In this document: one piece after another, positions 1 to 6,542 of the stretch
How positions within the stretch are numbered: position 1 is the stretch's first letter
Layout: every line of letters starts with the position of its first letter
Origin: an uncultured Actinomycetes bacterium
GTDB lineage: Bacteria; Actinomycetota; Thermoleophilia; Gaiellales; F1-60-MAGs149
Length of the DNA stretch: 9,514 nt
Direction of reading: 5' to 3'
Assembly (NCBI GenBank): GCA_903847495.1
Contig: CAINDT010000018.1
Coordinates: 1-9,514, forward strand
Program-made: the position numbers and the translations under genes
Notes under the pieces: generated by a model
Told to the model about the DNA's origin: nothing
Databases searched by the model: none
The model's input: the letters and a program-made list of their open reading frames with translations, nothing else

Positions 1-711
1 CCTGCCCCGCCGCGCAATCGAGGCCTCAAGCTGCTCGTCGGCGCACTTGCCGTGGCTGTCGTGATCCTCGCCGCCGTCGTGGTGATGGGGGTGGTCGATC
101 GGCGGGATGCCGATAATCGTGCTGCCGAGACGGCCCTGCCGGGGCCGATCACGACGGTGCCCGACACCGCGGTCGACACCGGGCAGGACGAGACGATCGT
201 CGAGACGACCACGGCCGTGGAGACGCAGCCCGACGGCCCTGACCGCACGCCCCGTGTCCTGTCGATCGCGACCATCACGCCGCTCGATCCGACGGGCGAC
301 AGCAGGGAGAACGACGACCAGGTGCGCTTCGCGATCGACGGCTCGCCGAAGACGGGCTGGTCGACCGAGATCTACAAGCAGGGCGTGATCGAGAAGAAGC
401 GCGGCGTCGGACTGGAGCTGCACCTGGCCGTGCCCAGTCGCGTCCGGCGCATCGCTATCACCAGCGCCCCGCTCGGCGCGACCGTCGTCGTCTACGGCGT
501 GCGCGGTTCACCACCGGCGAAGGCTCCGCGCGACTGGACGCAGCTGACCGACCCGAAGGAGCTGAAGCGCCCAACCTCGCTGATCCCGATCCGCCGTGCG
601 GCGCCGCTGACGGACGTCCTGATCTGGATCACGGGCCTGCCGGAGGTCAAGGGCGGCTACGCCGTGACGATCAACGGCATCCGCCTGACGGGCGTCCCCA
701 CCGGCGCCTGA
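1..711 (+). CDS. Membrane-anchored protein with extracellular discoidin-like domain, C-terminal part (5' end outside window)
   Basis: The reading frame is open from base 1, so the 236 codons seen are only the C-terminal part; the internal GTG at 52 lies inside the membrane helix and is not the start. In order: a basic juxtamembrane stretch (Arg, Arg, Lys), one hydrophobic helix (about residues 10-31 of the visible part), an Asp/Glu/Thr-rich stalk, then a roughly 145-residue domain. That domain contains DPTGDSREND, FAIDGSPKTGWSTEIY, a Gly-Val-Gly-Leu-x-Leu strand and VLIWITGL near the end. This pattern matches the discoidin-like (F5/8 type C-like) extracellular domain that follows the pseudokinase and helix of mycobacterial MviN, and also occurs on some actinobacterial Ser/Thr kinases. 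The missing N-terminal part is therefore probably a kinase or pseudokinase, possibly fused to MurJ; this is inference. The gene converges on the minus-strand operon. The domain may bind a wall carbohydrate, but no ligand can be read from the sequence. Confidence 0.8.
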   Translation, partial: PAPPRNRGLKLLVGALAVAVVILAAVVVMGVVDRRDADNRAAETALPGPITTVPDTAVDTGQDETIVETTTAVETQPDGPDRTPRVLSIATITPLDPTGDSRENDDQVRFAIDGSPKTGWSTEIYKQGVIEKKRGVGLELHLAVPSRVRRIAITSAPLGATVVVYGVRGSPPAKAPRDWTQLTDPKELKRPTSLIPIRRAAPLTDVLIWITGLPEVKGGYAVTINGIRLTGVPTGA

Positions 712-718
712 GCGCGAG

Positions 719-730
719 GCCGGATCCGGC
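719..730. repeat. 12-bp GGATCC-centred palindrome
   Basis: A perfect 12-bp inverted repeat, GCCGGATCCGGC, begins 8 bases after the stop of the plus-strand gene. It shares the GGATCC core with the two larger palindromes at 758-783 and 795-820, so it may be a degenerate or unrelated relative. It is short enough to occur by chance in GC-rich DNA. Confidence 0.4.
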
Positions 731-745
731 TCCCGCCAAAAACGT

Positions 746-821
746 GCACGAAATCGACCAATCTGGATCCGGATCCAAATTGGCACGAAACTGACCAATC
801 TGGATCCGGATCCAGATTGGC
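746..821. repeat. Two tandem 39-bp units, each containing a 26-bp palindrome
   Basis: Copy 1 is 746-784 and copy 2 is 783-821 (period 37 bp, sharing two bases), and they differ at three positions. Each holds a 26-bp inverted repeat with the arm CCAATCTGGATCC. Copy 2 (795-820) is a perfect palindrome; copy 1 (758-783) has one broken pair. The array fills most of the 114-bp gap between two converging genes and ends 5 bases from the ddl stop codon. It could be a bidirectional terminator, a family of genome-wide interspersed palindromes, or a binding site for a dimeric protein. The array itself is directly visible; the function is inferred. Confidence 0.85.
758..820 (-). terminator. Possible tandem hairpin terminator at the 3' end of the ddl operon
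   Basis: Read as minus-strand RNA, both palindromes can fold into 11-bp stems with a CCGG loop. The single irregular pair in copy 1 becomes a G.U wobble on the minus strand but a C.A mismatch on the plus strand, which favours a role for the ddl-side transcript. The first hairpin begins 5 nt after the ddl stop. No classical U-tract follows directly; only a TTT and, further on, a five-T run (about 14 nt past the second hairpin) are present. Intrinsic termination is plausible rather than certain, and the hairpin may instead protect the mRNA 3' end. Confidence 0.45.
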
Positions 822-825
822 GATC

Positions 826-1827
826 TCAGCGCAGGAGGCCCGCGTTGCGCGCGTGGCGCTCGACGGCGAGGTCGATCAGCTGCGACAGCAGGTCGCCGTA
901 TGCGATGCCCGTTGCCTCGAACATGCGCGCGTAGTAGCTCGTGGCCGTGAAGCCGGGGATGGCGTTGATCTCGTTGAGGACCAGGCGGCCACTCGTCGTG
1001 TAGAAGAAGTCGACGCGTGCCATGCCGTGGCAGTCACACACGGCGAAGGCCTGCGCCGCCGTGGCGCGCAGGCGCTCGGCGACCTCGGCCGGGATCTCGG
1101 CGGGGGTGACCAGGCCGGAGCCGCCGGCCGCGTACTTCGCCTCGTAGTCGTACCACTCGGCCTCGTACGTGATCTCGCCGACGACGGACGTCTGCAGGTT
1201 TGGAGGCAGGCCGAGCACGCTGCACTCGACTTCCTTGCCGACGAGCAGTTCCTCGACCAGCACCTTGTCGTCGTGGGCGAGGGCCAGGTCGAGCGCAGCG
1301 TCGAGATCGAAGGCGGCGTCGACACGCGAGATGCCGACGCTGGAACCGAGCCGCGCCGGCTTCACGAAGACAGGCAACCCCAGTTCGTCCTCGATGCGGG
1401 CGCGGACGGTACCGCGCTCGTCGTCGGGACCGACGAGGACCTCGCGGGCCACGTCGATGCCGGCATCGCGCAGCGCGGCCTTGCAGCGCTCCTTGTCCAT
1501 CGTCAGCGCAGCGCCCAGCACGCCCGAGCCGACGTACGCGACGTCGAGCATCTCGAGCAGGCCCTGCACGGTGCCGTCCTCGCCGAACGGGCCGTGCAGC
1601 ACGGGGAACACGACGTCGCAGCCCAGCGGTCCGCCCCTGCCGGGAGTGACCGACACCACCGAGCCATCGGCCGTCGTCCAGACGCCCTCGCGCGAGATGG
1701 TGATGCGCACGACGTCGAAGCGCGCGGGGTCGAGCCCGCCGGCGACGCTCTCCGCCGACCGCAGCGACACGTCGTGCTCCGACGACCGGCCGCCGCCGAG
1801 CACGGCGACGCGCAGGCGCTCCGTCAC
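826..1827 (-). CDS. ddl: D-alanine--D-alanine ligase
   Basis: ATP-grasp ligase of 333 residues, normal for the family. It joins two D-alanines in the cytoplasm to supply the end of the peptidoglycan stem peptide. Visible landmarks are GGGRSSEHDVS (E17), HGPFGEDGTVQG (78-89), K112, K156, GSSVG (161-165), YDYEAKY (226-232), R271, D273, E286, N288 and S297. The spacings between the Tyr, Arg, Asp, Glu, Asn and Ser residues agree with those of E. coli DdlB (Y216, R255, D257, E270, N272, S281). Keeping the Lys-Tyr pair (K231, Y232) argues for D-Ala-D-Ala rather than the D-Ala-D-lactate specificity of VanA-type enzymes. The start is the GTG at 1827, which overlaps the pknB stop by 4 nt (GTGA), so translation is probably coupled to pknB. 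It is the last gene of the operon. Confidence 0.95.
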   Translation of the reverse strand: MTERLRVAVLGGGRSSEHDVSLRSAESVAGGLDPARFDVVRITISREGVWTTADGSVVSVTPGRGGPLGCDVVFPVLHGPFGEDGTVQGLLEMLDVAYVGSGVLGAALTMDKERCKAALRDAGIDVAREVLVGPDDERGTVRARIEDELGLPVFVKPARLGSSVGISRVDAAFDLDAALDLALAHDDKVLVEELLVGKEVECSVLGLPPNLQTSVVGEITYEAEWYDYEAKYAAGGSGLVTPAEIPAEVAERLRATAAQAFAVCDCHGMARVDFFYTTSGRLVLNEINAIPGFTATSYYARMFEATGIAYGDLLSQLIDLAVERHARNAGLLR

Positions 1828-3767
1828 GAGGTGGTCGACCCCGTGTAGCGGCCCACGGTGATCGTCACGGACGACCCCTGCGCCCGCTGCGAGCCACCGG
1901 CCGGATTCTGCGCGATGACGATGCCGTCCTGCGCCGGATCCGCGGTGGCCTGCTCAACCGCGTTCGGGGTGAAGCCCGCACTGGACAGCGCGGCCTCGGC
2001 GTTGCCGCGCGACTGGTTGATCACGCTGGGCACCGCAATCGTCGCCGGCCCCTTCGAGATGACGACGCTGACAGAGCTGCCCGCCGGCAGGCTCGTGCCG
2101 GCAGCGGGATCCTGGCTGATCACCTGGCCGGCCGGCGCGGCGTCGTTGGCCTCGCTCTGCCCGCCGAGCACGAGGCCCGCGGCGATCAACGCGTTCTGCG
2201 CGTTGTTGATGTCCATCTTGGTGATGTTCGGCACGGTGCTGGCCAACTTGCCGCTCGAGACCGTCAGCGTGACGGTCGAGCCCGGCTTCACTTCGACACC
2301 CGCCGATGGCGCCTGGGTGATGACGTTGCCCTCCGCCACCGAATCGGAGGAGTCCTCGACCGTTGTCACGAGTAGGCCGAGCGCCTCCAGCTGTGCGGTC
2401 GCGTCACCGAGCGCGGCGCCCTGGACGCTCGGTACGGCCACCACGTTCGGGCCGGACGAGACCTGCAGCTCGATCGTCGTGCCCGTCGGCACCCTGCCGC
2501 CGGCGTTGGGACGCATCTGGATGACCTGACCCTCGGGGACGTCGGCCGAGGCCTGCTGGGTGATCAGCACGTCGAAGCCGAGGTCCTTGAGGACCGTTGT
2601 CGCCTCGGCCTGCGTACGACCCACGACGTTGGGAATCTCGACCAGCGCGCTCGACGTGGAGGTAGTCGCCGAGGTGCTGCCGCCTCCGTCCGAGCCACCG
2701 CGGGTGAAGGCGAAGGCACCGACGGCGATGGCGAGCAGGAGCACGCCGATGACGATCAGCAGGATCCAGAGGCGCTTGCGGTTCGGGTTGCCTCCACGCG
2801 GAGCGGACTCCCGTGGCGGTAGCGGCGGCGCAACCATGGTCTCTGCGGGGGCTGCGGCGGCCGGCGGTCGCATCGCCTGGGTCATCGCCAGCGTGGCGGC
2901 GCCGATCACGGCGGTCTCATCGCTGATCGGCAGACCCTGGCGCACGCGGTCCAGCTCGATACCCATCTCGTCGGCGCTCTGGTAGCGCTCGCGGGGATCC
3001 TTCGCGAGCGCGCGCATCACCACGGACTCGAGCGCGGCGGGCACCAGCGGATTGCGATCCGTGAGCGGCTCGGGCGCCTCCTGCACGTGGCGCATCGCGA
3101 CATTGACGGCGGTGTCGCCTTCGAAGGGCACGCGGCCCGAGAGCATCTCGTACAGCACGATGCCGACGGAGTACAGGTCTGCGGGCGGACCGACCGTCAG
3201 GCCGCGGGCCTGCTCGGGGGCCAGGTACTGGGCGGTGCCGACGATCGAGCCGGCCTCGGTCATCTCTGTGTCGCCGCCGGCGCTGGCGATGCCGAAGTCG
3301 GCGACCTTCACCTTGCCGTCGGGCTGCATCAGGATGTTCTGCGGCTTGACGTCGCGATGGATCACGCCCTGCTGATGCGCCACACGCAGCGCGGCGAGGA
3401 TCTGCAGCGCGATGGTGATGGCGCGGCGCGGATCAAGCGGGGACTCGCGGCGGATCAGGTCCTTCAGCGTCTCGCCCTCGACGTACTCCTGCACGATGAA
3501 CGACATGCCGCCCTGCGACTGGTCGTAGACCTGCACGATGTTGGGGTGGTTCAGGCGTGCGGCGGCACGGGCCTCGCGCTGAAAGCGCTCGATGAAGTGC
3601 GGGTCATCGCTATGGCGATCGGCGAGCACCTTGATGGCCACCTCGCGATGGAGGGACTCGTCCTGCGCCAGGAAGACGCGCGCCATTCCCCCCTGCCCGA
3701 GGCGGCGGATGATGCGGTAGCGCCCGGCGAAGAGCGCGCCGTCGGAGGTGTCCATAGGCGTCGTCAT
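1824..3767 (-). CDS. pknB: Transmembrane Ser/Thr protein kinase with four PASTA repeats (PknB)
   Basis: 647 residues. The cytoplasmic Hanks-type kinase domain spans about residues 17-275: glycine loop GQGGMA (25-30), catalytic K46, HRDVKPQN (137-144; D139, N144), DFG (157-159) and a GTAQYLAPEQARG P+1 segment. The activation loop has T167, T170 and S174. By position T170 aligns with T171 of M. tuberculosis PknB, while the T173 position is alanine. A linker (276-330) follows, then one membrane helix (333-354), then four extracellular PASTA repeats at about 376-439, 442-506, 510-573 and 577-640. In this family PASTA repeats sense muropeptides or lipid II, and the kinase controls wall synthesis and division. 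The ATG at 3767 has a GGAA Shine-Dalgarno-like core 6 nt upstream; an in-frame ATG at 3755 is a less likely start. The gene begins 22 nt after pbpA and ends overlapping ddl. The usual opponent phosphatase is encoded three genes upstream. Confidence 0.97.
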   Translation of the reverse strand: MTTPMDTSDGALFAGRYRIIRRLGQGGMARVFLAQDESLHREVAIKVLADRHSDDPHFIERFQREARAAARLNHPNIVQVYDQSQGGMSFIVQEYVEGETLKDLIRRESPLDPRRAITIALQILAALRVAHQQGVIHRDVKPQNILMQPDGKVKVADFGIASAGGDTEMTEAGSIVGTAQYLAPEQARGLTVGPPADLYSVGIVLYEMLSGRVPFEGDTAVNVAMRHVQEAPEPLTDRNPLVPAALESVVMRALAKDPRERYQSADEMGIELDRVRQGLPISDETAVIGAATLAMTQAMRPPAAAAPAETMVAPPLPPRESAPRGGNPNRKRLWILLIVIGVLLLAIAVGAFAFTRGGSDGGGSTSATTSTSSALVEIPNVVGRTQAEATTVLKDLGFDVLITQQASADVPEGQVIQMRPNAGGRVPTGTTIELQVSSGPNVVAVPSVQGAALGDATAQLEALGLLVTTVEDSSDSVAEGNVITQAPSAGVEVKPGSTVTLTVSSGKLASTVPNITKMDINNAQNALIAAGLVLGGQSEANDAAPAGQVISQDPAAGTSLPAGSSVSVVISKGPATIAVPSVINQSRGNAEAALSSAGFTPNAVEQATADPAQDGIVIAQNPAGGSQRAQGSSVTITVGRYTGSTTS

Positions 3768-3773
3768 GCGGTG

Positions 3774-3777
3774 TTCC
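3774..3777 (-). promoter_or_regulatory. Ribosome binding site of pknB
   Basis: A GGAA core lies 6 nt before the ATG at 3767, in the 22-nt gap after pbpA. It is the largest gap in the operon, so pknB seems to recruit ribosomes itself rather than rely on translational coupling. The core is short and only moderately convincing. Confidence 0.45.
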
Positions 3778-3789
3778 GTGCGGATTGTC

Positions 3790-5232
3790 TCACGATGCCG
3801 GCTCCGTCAGCGCCCGTAGGACGTTCGCCGCGATCGGCGCGGCCACATCGCCGCCCGTGCCGTCCGTGTTCTCGACCAGCACCGCGAACGCGAAGCGAGG
3901 CGCGTCGGCGGGTGCGAAGCCGATGAACCAGGCGTCGTTCTTCCCGTCGCGACCGGTCTCCGCCGTGCCGGTCTTGCCGGCGACGTCGAGGCCGGCGACG
4001 TTCGCGGCGGCGCCGGTGCCATCGTCGACGACGTCCTTCATCAGCTGGCGCAGGGTGGCGGCGGTCTCGGTGGTCATCGCACGTCCGAGGTAGACCGGCT
4101 GTGGGCGTCGCACGACCGACCCGTCGGGCGCGCGCACCTCCTGTACCGGCTGGGGCTCGACGAGCTGCCCGCCGTTGGCGACGGCCGCTGCGACCTCGGC
4201 CATCTGCAGCGGCGTGGCGAGGAGGCGCTCCTGGCCGATCGCGAGGCGTGCGACGTCGACGGGCGTGTCGAACGGCACCAGATTGCCGCGGCGGTTGAAG
4301 ATGCCGGACGGCAGCGTCTGCTCCGGCGGGTAGTCCCACGGGATGCGCTTGAAGAAGCCGAAGTCCCGCATCGTCTCCTCGAGTTGCTGTTGCCCGAGGG
4401 TCAGGCCGACCTCGGCGAAGGTCGTGTTGATCGAGTGGACGAGCGCGTAGCCGAAGTCGTGCGGGCCGTACGCACGGTTGCGGAAGTTGCAGAGCTCCTG
4501 CCCGCCGGTCTGGATGCAGGCGGGGCCGGGGAACTGCTGGTCGACCGTGACGGCTTCGCTATCGAGTGCGCTCGCGGCGGTCACGACCTTGAAGGTCGAG
4601 CCCGGCGGGTAGAGGCCCTGCGTGGCCCGGTTGAGGAGCGGCGAGGCCGGATTGGCGAGCGCCTCCTCGAGGCCGGTGTTGGGGTTGAAGGTCGGTGTCG
4701 AGGCCATCACGAGCAGCCCCCCGGTGCTCGGGTCCAGCACGACGACGCTGCCGCGCACGCCGAGCTGCTCGAGCTGGTCCATCGCCTCCTGCTGACCGGC
4801 CGCCGATAGACGCAGGATCACGTCGTCGCCGCGCACGGTGTCGCCCTTCATGCGGTCGAACGCGTTGCGGATGCCCGCCAGGTCGCTGGTGCTGCCGGAC
4901 AGCTCCGGGTCGAGCGAGCGCTCGAGCCCCGAGCGCCCGGCGAGGAGCGACGAGTAGCCGACGAGTTGTGCGGCGAGACCGCCCTCGGGATACGTGCGGG
5001 TGTACACGCGGCGCCCGTCGAGCCTGCTGGGCTTCGACTCGGCCAGCACGATGCCGTCGGCAGTCACGATCGAACCGCGATCGATCGCGAGGTCGCGGTA
5101 GACGACGCGGACGTTGGCCTGGCGCGCCTCGAGCGACCCTCGCGCCCAGACCTGCCAGTACGTCGTCATGGCGATCAGGCCCACGAGCGCCACGGTCGTG
5201 ACGATGAAGAGGTTCGAGATGCGGCGATTCAC
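3790..5232 (-). CDS. pbpA: Class B penicillin-binding protein (peptidoglycan transpeptidase, PbpA type)
   Basis: 480 residues with an N-terminal membrane anchor (about 7-26), a short dimerisation/pedestal region and a C-terminal penicillin-binding domain. The active-site motifs are all present: SxxK as STFK (S212, K215), SxN as SIN (267-269) and KTGT (420-423). The enzyme should cross-link stem peptides outside the membrane, most likely as the partner of the RodA encoded directly upstream. Length and domain order match actinobacterial PbpA; it is shorter than the division transpeptidase FtsI. Two cysteines, C239 and C248, lie nine residues apart between the SxxK and SxN motifs and could form a disulfide outside the cell (inference). 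The start is the GTG at 5232, overlapping the rodA stop by 4 nt and preceded by GGGAG at 5241-5245. Confidence 0.95.
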   Translation of the reverse strand: MNRRISNLFIVTTVALVGLIAMTTYWQVWARGSLEARQANVRVVYRDLAIDRGSIVTADGIVLAESKPSRLDGRRVYTRTYPEGGLAAQLVGYSSLLAGRSGLERSLDPELSGSTSDLAGIRNAFDRMKGDTVRGDDVILRLSAAGQQEAMDQLEQLGVRGSVVVLDPSTGGLLVMASTPTFNPNTGLEEALANPASPLLNRATQGLYPPGSTFKVVTAASALDSEAVTVDQQFPGPACIQTGGQELCNFRNRAYGPHDFGYALVHSINTTFAEVGLTLGQQQLEETMRDFGFFKRIPWDYPPEQTLPSGIFNRRGNLVPFDTPVDVARLAIGQERLLATPLQMAEVAAAVANGGQLVEPQPVQEVRAPDGSVVRRPQPVYLGRAMTTETAATLRQLMKDVVDDGTGAAANVAGLDVAGKTGTAETGRDGKNDAWFIGFAPADAPRFAFAVLVENTDGTGGDVAAPIAANVLRALTEPAS

Positions 5233-6542
5233 AGCGGCCGCTCCCGGTTGGCGCGCTGCGAGATGCAGAGCAGGAGCCCGGCGATGGCGAAGTTCGCGGT
5301 GACGCTCGACCCGCCGTAGGACACGAAGGGCAGCGTCAGGCCCGTCAGCGGCAGCAGCCGGATGACGCCACCGACGATCACGAAGACCTGGACGGCGATC
5401 GTCGTCGCGAGGCCGGCGGCGAGCAGCTTCGAGAAGCCGTCATCGGCGCTCGTGGCGATACGGAAGCCGCGCCACGCGAGCAGCAGGTACAACAGGACCA
5501 CGGCGACCGCGCCGACCAGGCCCATCTCGTTGGCGATCACCGAGTAGATGAAGTCGGTCTGGGCGTACGGGATGATCGTGCCGCCGGCACTGTTGAGGAT
5601 CAGGCCGCGCCCGAAGCCCGCGCCAAGCACGCCCCCGTCGGCGATCGTGTAGATCGACTGCGCGATCTGGTAGCCGCTGGTCTGCTCGACCGCCCAGGGA
5701 TCGAGCCAGCCCTCGATGCGGGACTGCACGTGCGACGTCAGCTGGACCGCGCCGAGCGCACCGAGAGCGAACAGTCCGAGGCCGGCGCCGACGTAGAGCA
5801 GGCGCCCCGTCGCGATGTAGATCATCGCAAGGGCGATCACGTAGAACAGCAGCGACGAGCCGAGGTCGTTCATGGCGACGAGCAGCACGAGCGAGATGCC
5901 GCACAAGAGGAGCAGCGGCAGCGCGTGTCGCAGCGCCGGGATGCCGACGCCGAGGACGCGACGCGTCGGTGCGGCCAGCACCTCGCGGCGCTCGCGCAGG
6001 TAGCCGGCAAGGAAGATGACGAGCAGGATCTTGGCGAACTCGCCCGGCTGGATCTGCAGGCCGCCGATGCGGATCCAGAGGCGCGCACCGTTGACCGACG
6101 CGCCGAGCGTGATCGTCAGGAGCAGCAGACCGACGGCGACGGCACCGCACGTGTACTTGAGCTCTTCGAGGCGGCGGATGTCGCGGAAGGCGATCACCAC
6201 GGCGACGAAGAGACCGAGGCCGAGCAGCATCCAGATCCCCTGATCGCGAGCAAGCTCCGGGGAGATCCGGTAGATCTCGATCAGGCCGATGGCCGTCAGC
6301 ACCGCCGTGATGGGCAGGACGTACGGATCGGCATCGGGCAGCACGACGCGCACGACCGCGTGCGCCACGAAGTAGGCGAAGGCGAACAGCAGCGCGGCGA
6401 CAAGCGGCGACGAGGAGAACTCTTCGGCGCGGGCAAGTTGAACGGCGGCGAAGCCGGCCGTGGTGATCAGCACCGCAAGCGCGATGAGTCCGAGCTCGCG
6501 GTTGCGGCTCGGCAGGTCGAGGATGCCGCGCTCGCTGATCAC
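5229..6542 (-). CDS. rodA: RodA/FtsW-family SEDS peptidoglycan glycosyltransferase
   Basis: Polytopic membrane protein of 437 residues with about ten hydrophobic helices. SEDS landmarks are VNGARLWIRIGGLQIQPGEFAK (split here as VNGARLWIRI then QPGEFAK, 150-171), NDLGSS (225-230; D226 is the expected catalytic aspartate), GYQIAQSIYTIADGG (290-304), PYAQTDFIYSVIANEMG (325-341) and LPFVSYGGSS (404-413). It polymerises lipid II into glycan strands and is expected to work with the PbpA encoded immediately downstream. I chose the GTG at 6542 because it overlaps the pstP stop by 4 nt (GTGA), as at two other junctions here. The open frame extends to 6791, but that 83-codon extension lies inside pstP and is Arg/His-rich, unlike a membrane protein. 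RodA rather than FtsW is called from the operon context. Confidence 0.94.
   Translation of the reverse strand: MISERGILDLPSRNRELGLIALAVLITTAGFAAVQLARAEEFSSSPLVAALLFAFAYFVAHAVVRVVLPDADPYVLPITAVLTAIGLIEIYRISPELARDQGIWMLLGLGLFVAVVIAFRDIRRLEELKYTCGAVAVGLLLLTITLGASVNGARLWIRIGGLQIQPGEFAKILLVIFLAGYLRERREVLAAPTRRVLGVGIPALRHALPLLLLCGISLVLLVAMNDLGSSLLFYVIALAMIYIATGRLLYVGAGLGLFALGALGAVQLTSHVQSRIEGWLDPWAVEQTSGYQIAQSIYTIADGGVLGAGFGRGLILNSAGGTIIPYAQTDFIYSVIANEMGLVGAVAVVLLYLLLAWRGFRIATSADDGFSKLLAAGLATTIAVQVFVIVGGVIRLLPLTGLTLPFVSYGGSSVTANFAIAGLLLCISQRANRERPL
5241..5245 (-). promoter_or_regulatory. Ribosome binding site of pbpA inside the rodA 3' end
   Basis: A GGGAG core sits 8 nt before the GTG start of pbpA, within the last codons of rodA. 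It supports the GTG at 5232 as the start and allows new initiation in addition to coupling through the GTGA overlap. Confidence 0.55.

Noticed and set aside
508..798. A minus-strand frame crossing the ddl 3' gap and the plus-strand gene end
   Set aside because: It runs through the palindromes, is Arg-rich, and overlaps the discoidin-like domain coding sequence antisense.
746..821. A CRISPR array or insertion-sequence end
   Set aside because: Only two copies overlapping by two bases leave no spacers, and no transposase or cas gene is present.
817..1848. A 343-codon plus-strand frame antisense to ddl
   Set aside because: The opposite strand encodes a complete Ddl with every catalytic residue; the antisense product has no domain and starts inside the palindrome region.
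3764..4339. A 191-codon minus-strand frame overlapping pbpA
   Set aside because: Arg-rich shadow of the pbpA penicillin-binding domain in another frame; no family resemblance.
5841..5870. RodA NDLGSS in place of the more familiar PDLGTS as a possible loss of activity
   Set aside because: The catalytic aspartate D226 and the following LGS are kept; the residue before it varies among actinobacterial RodA proteins.
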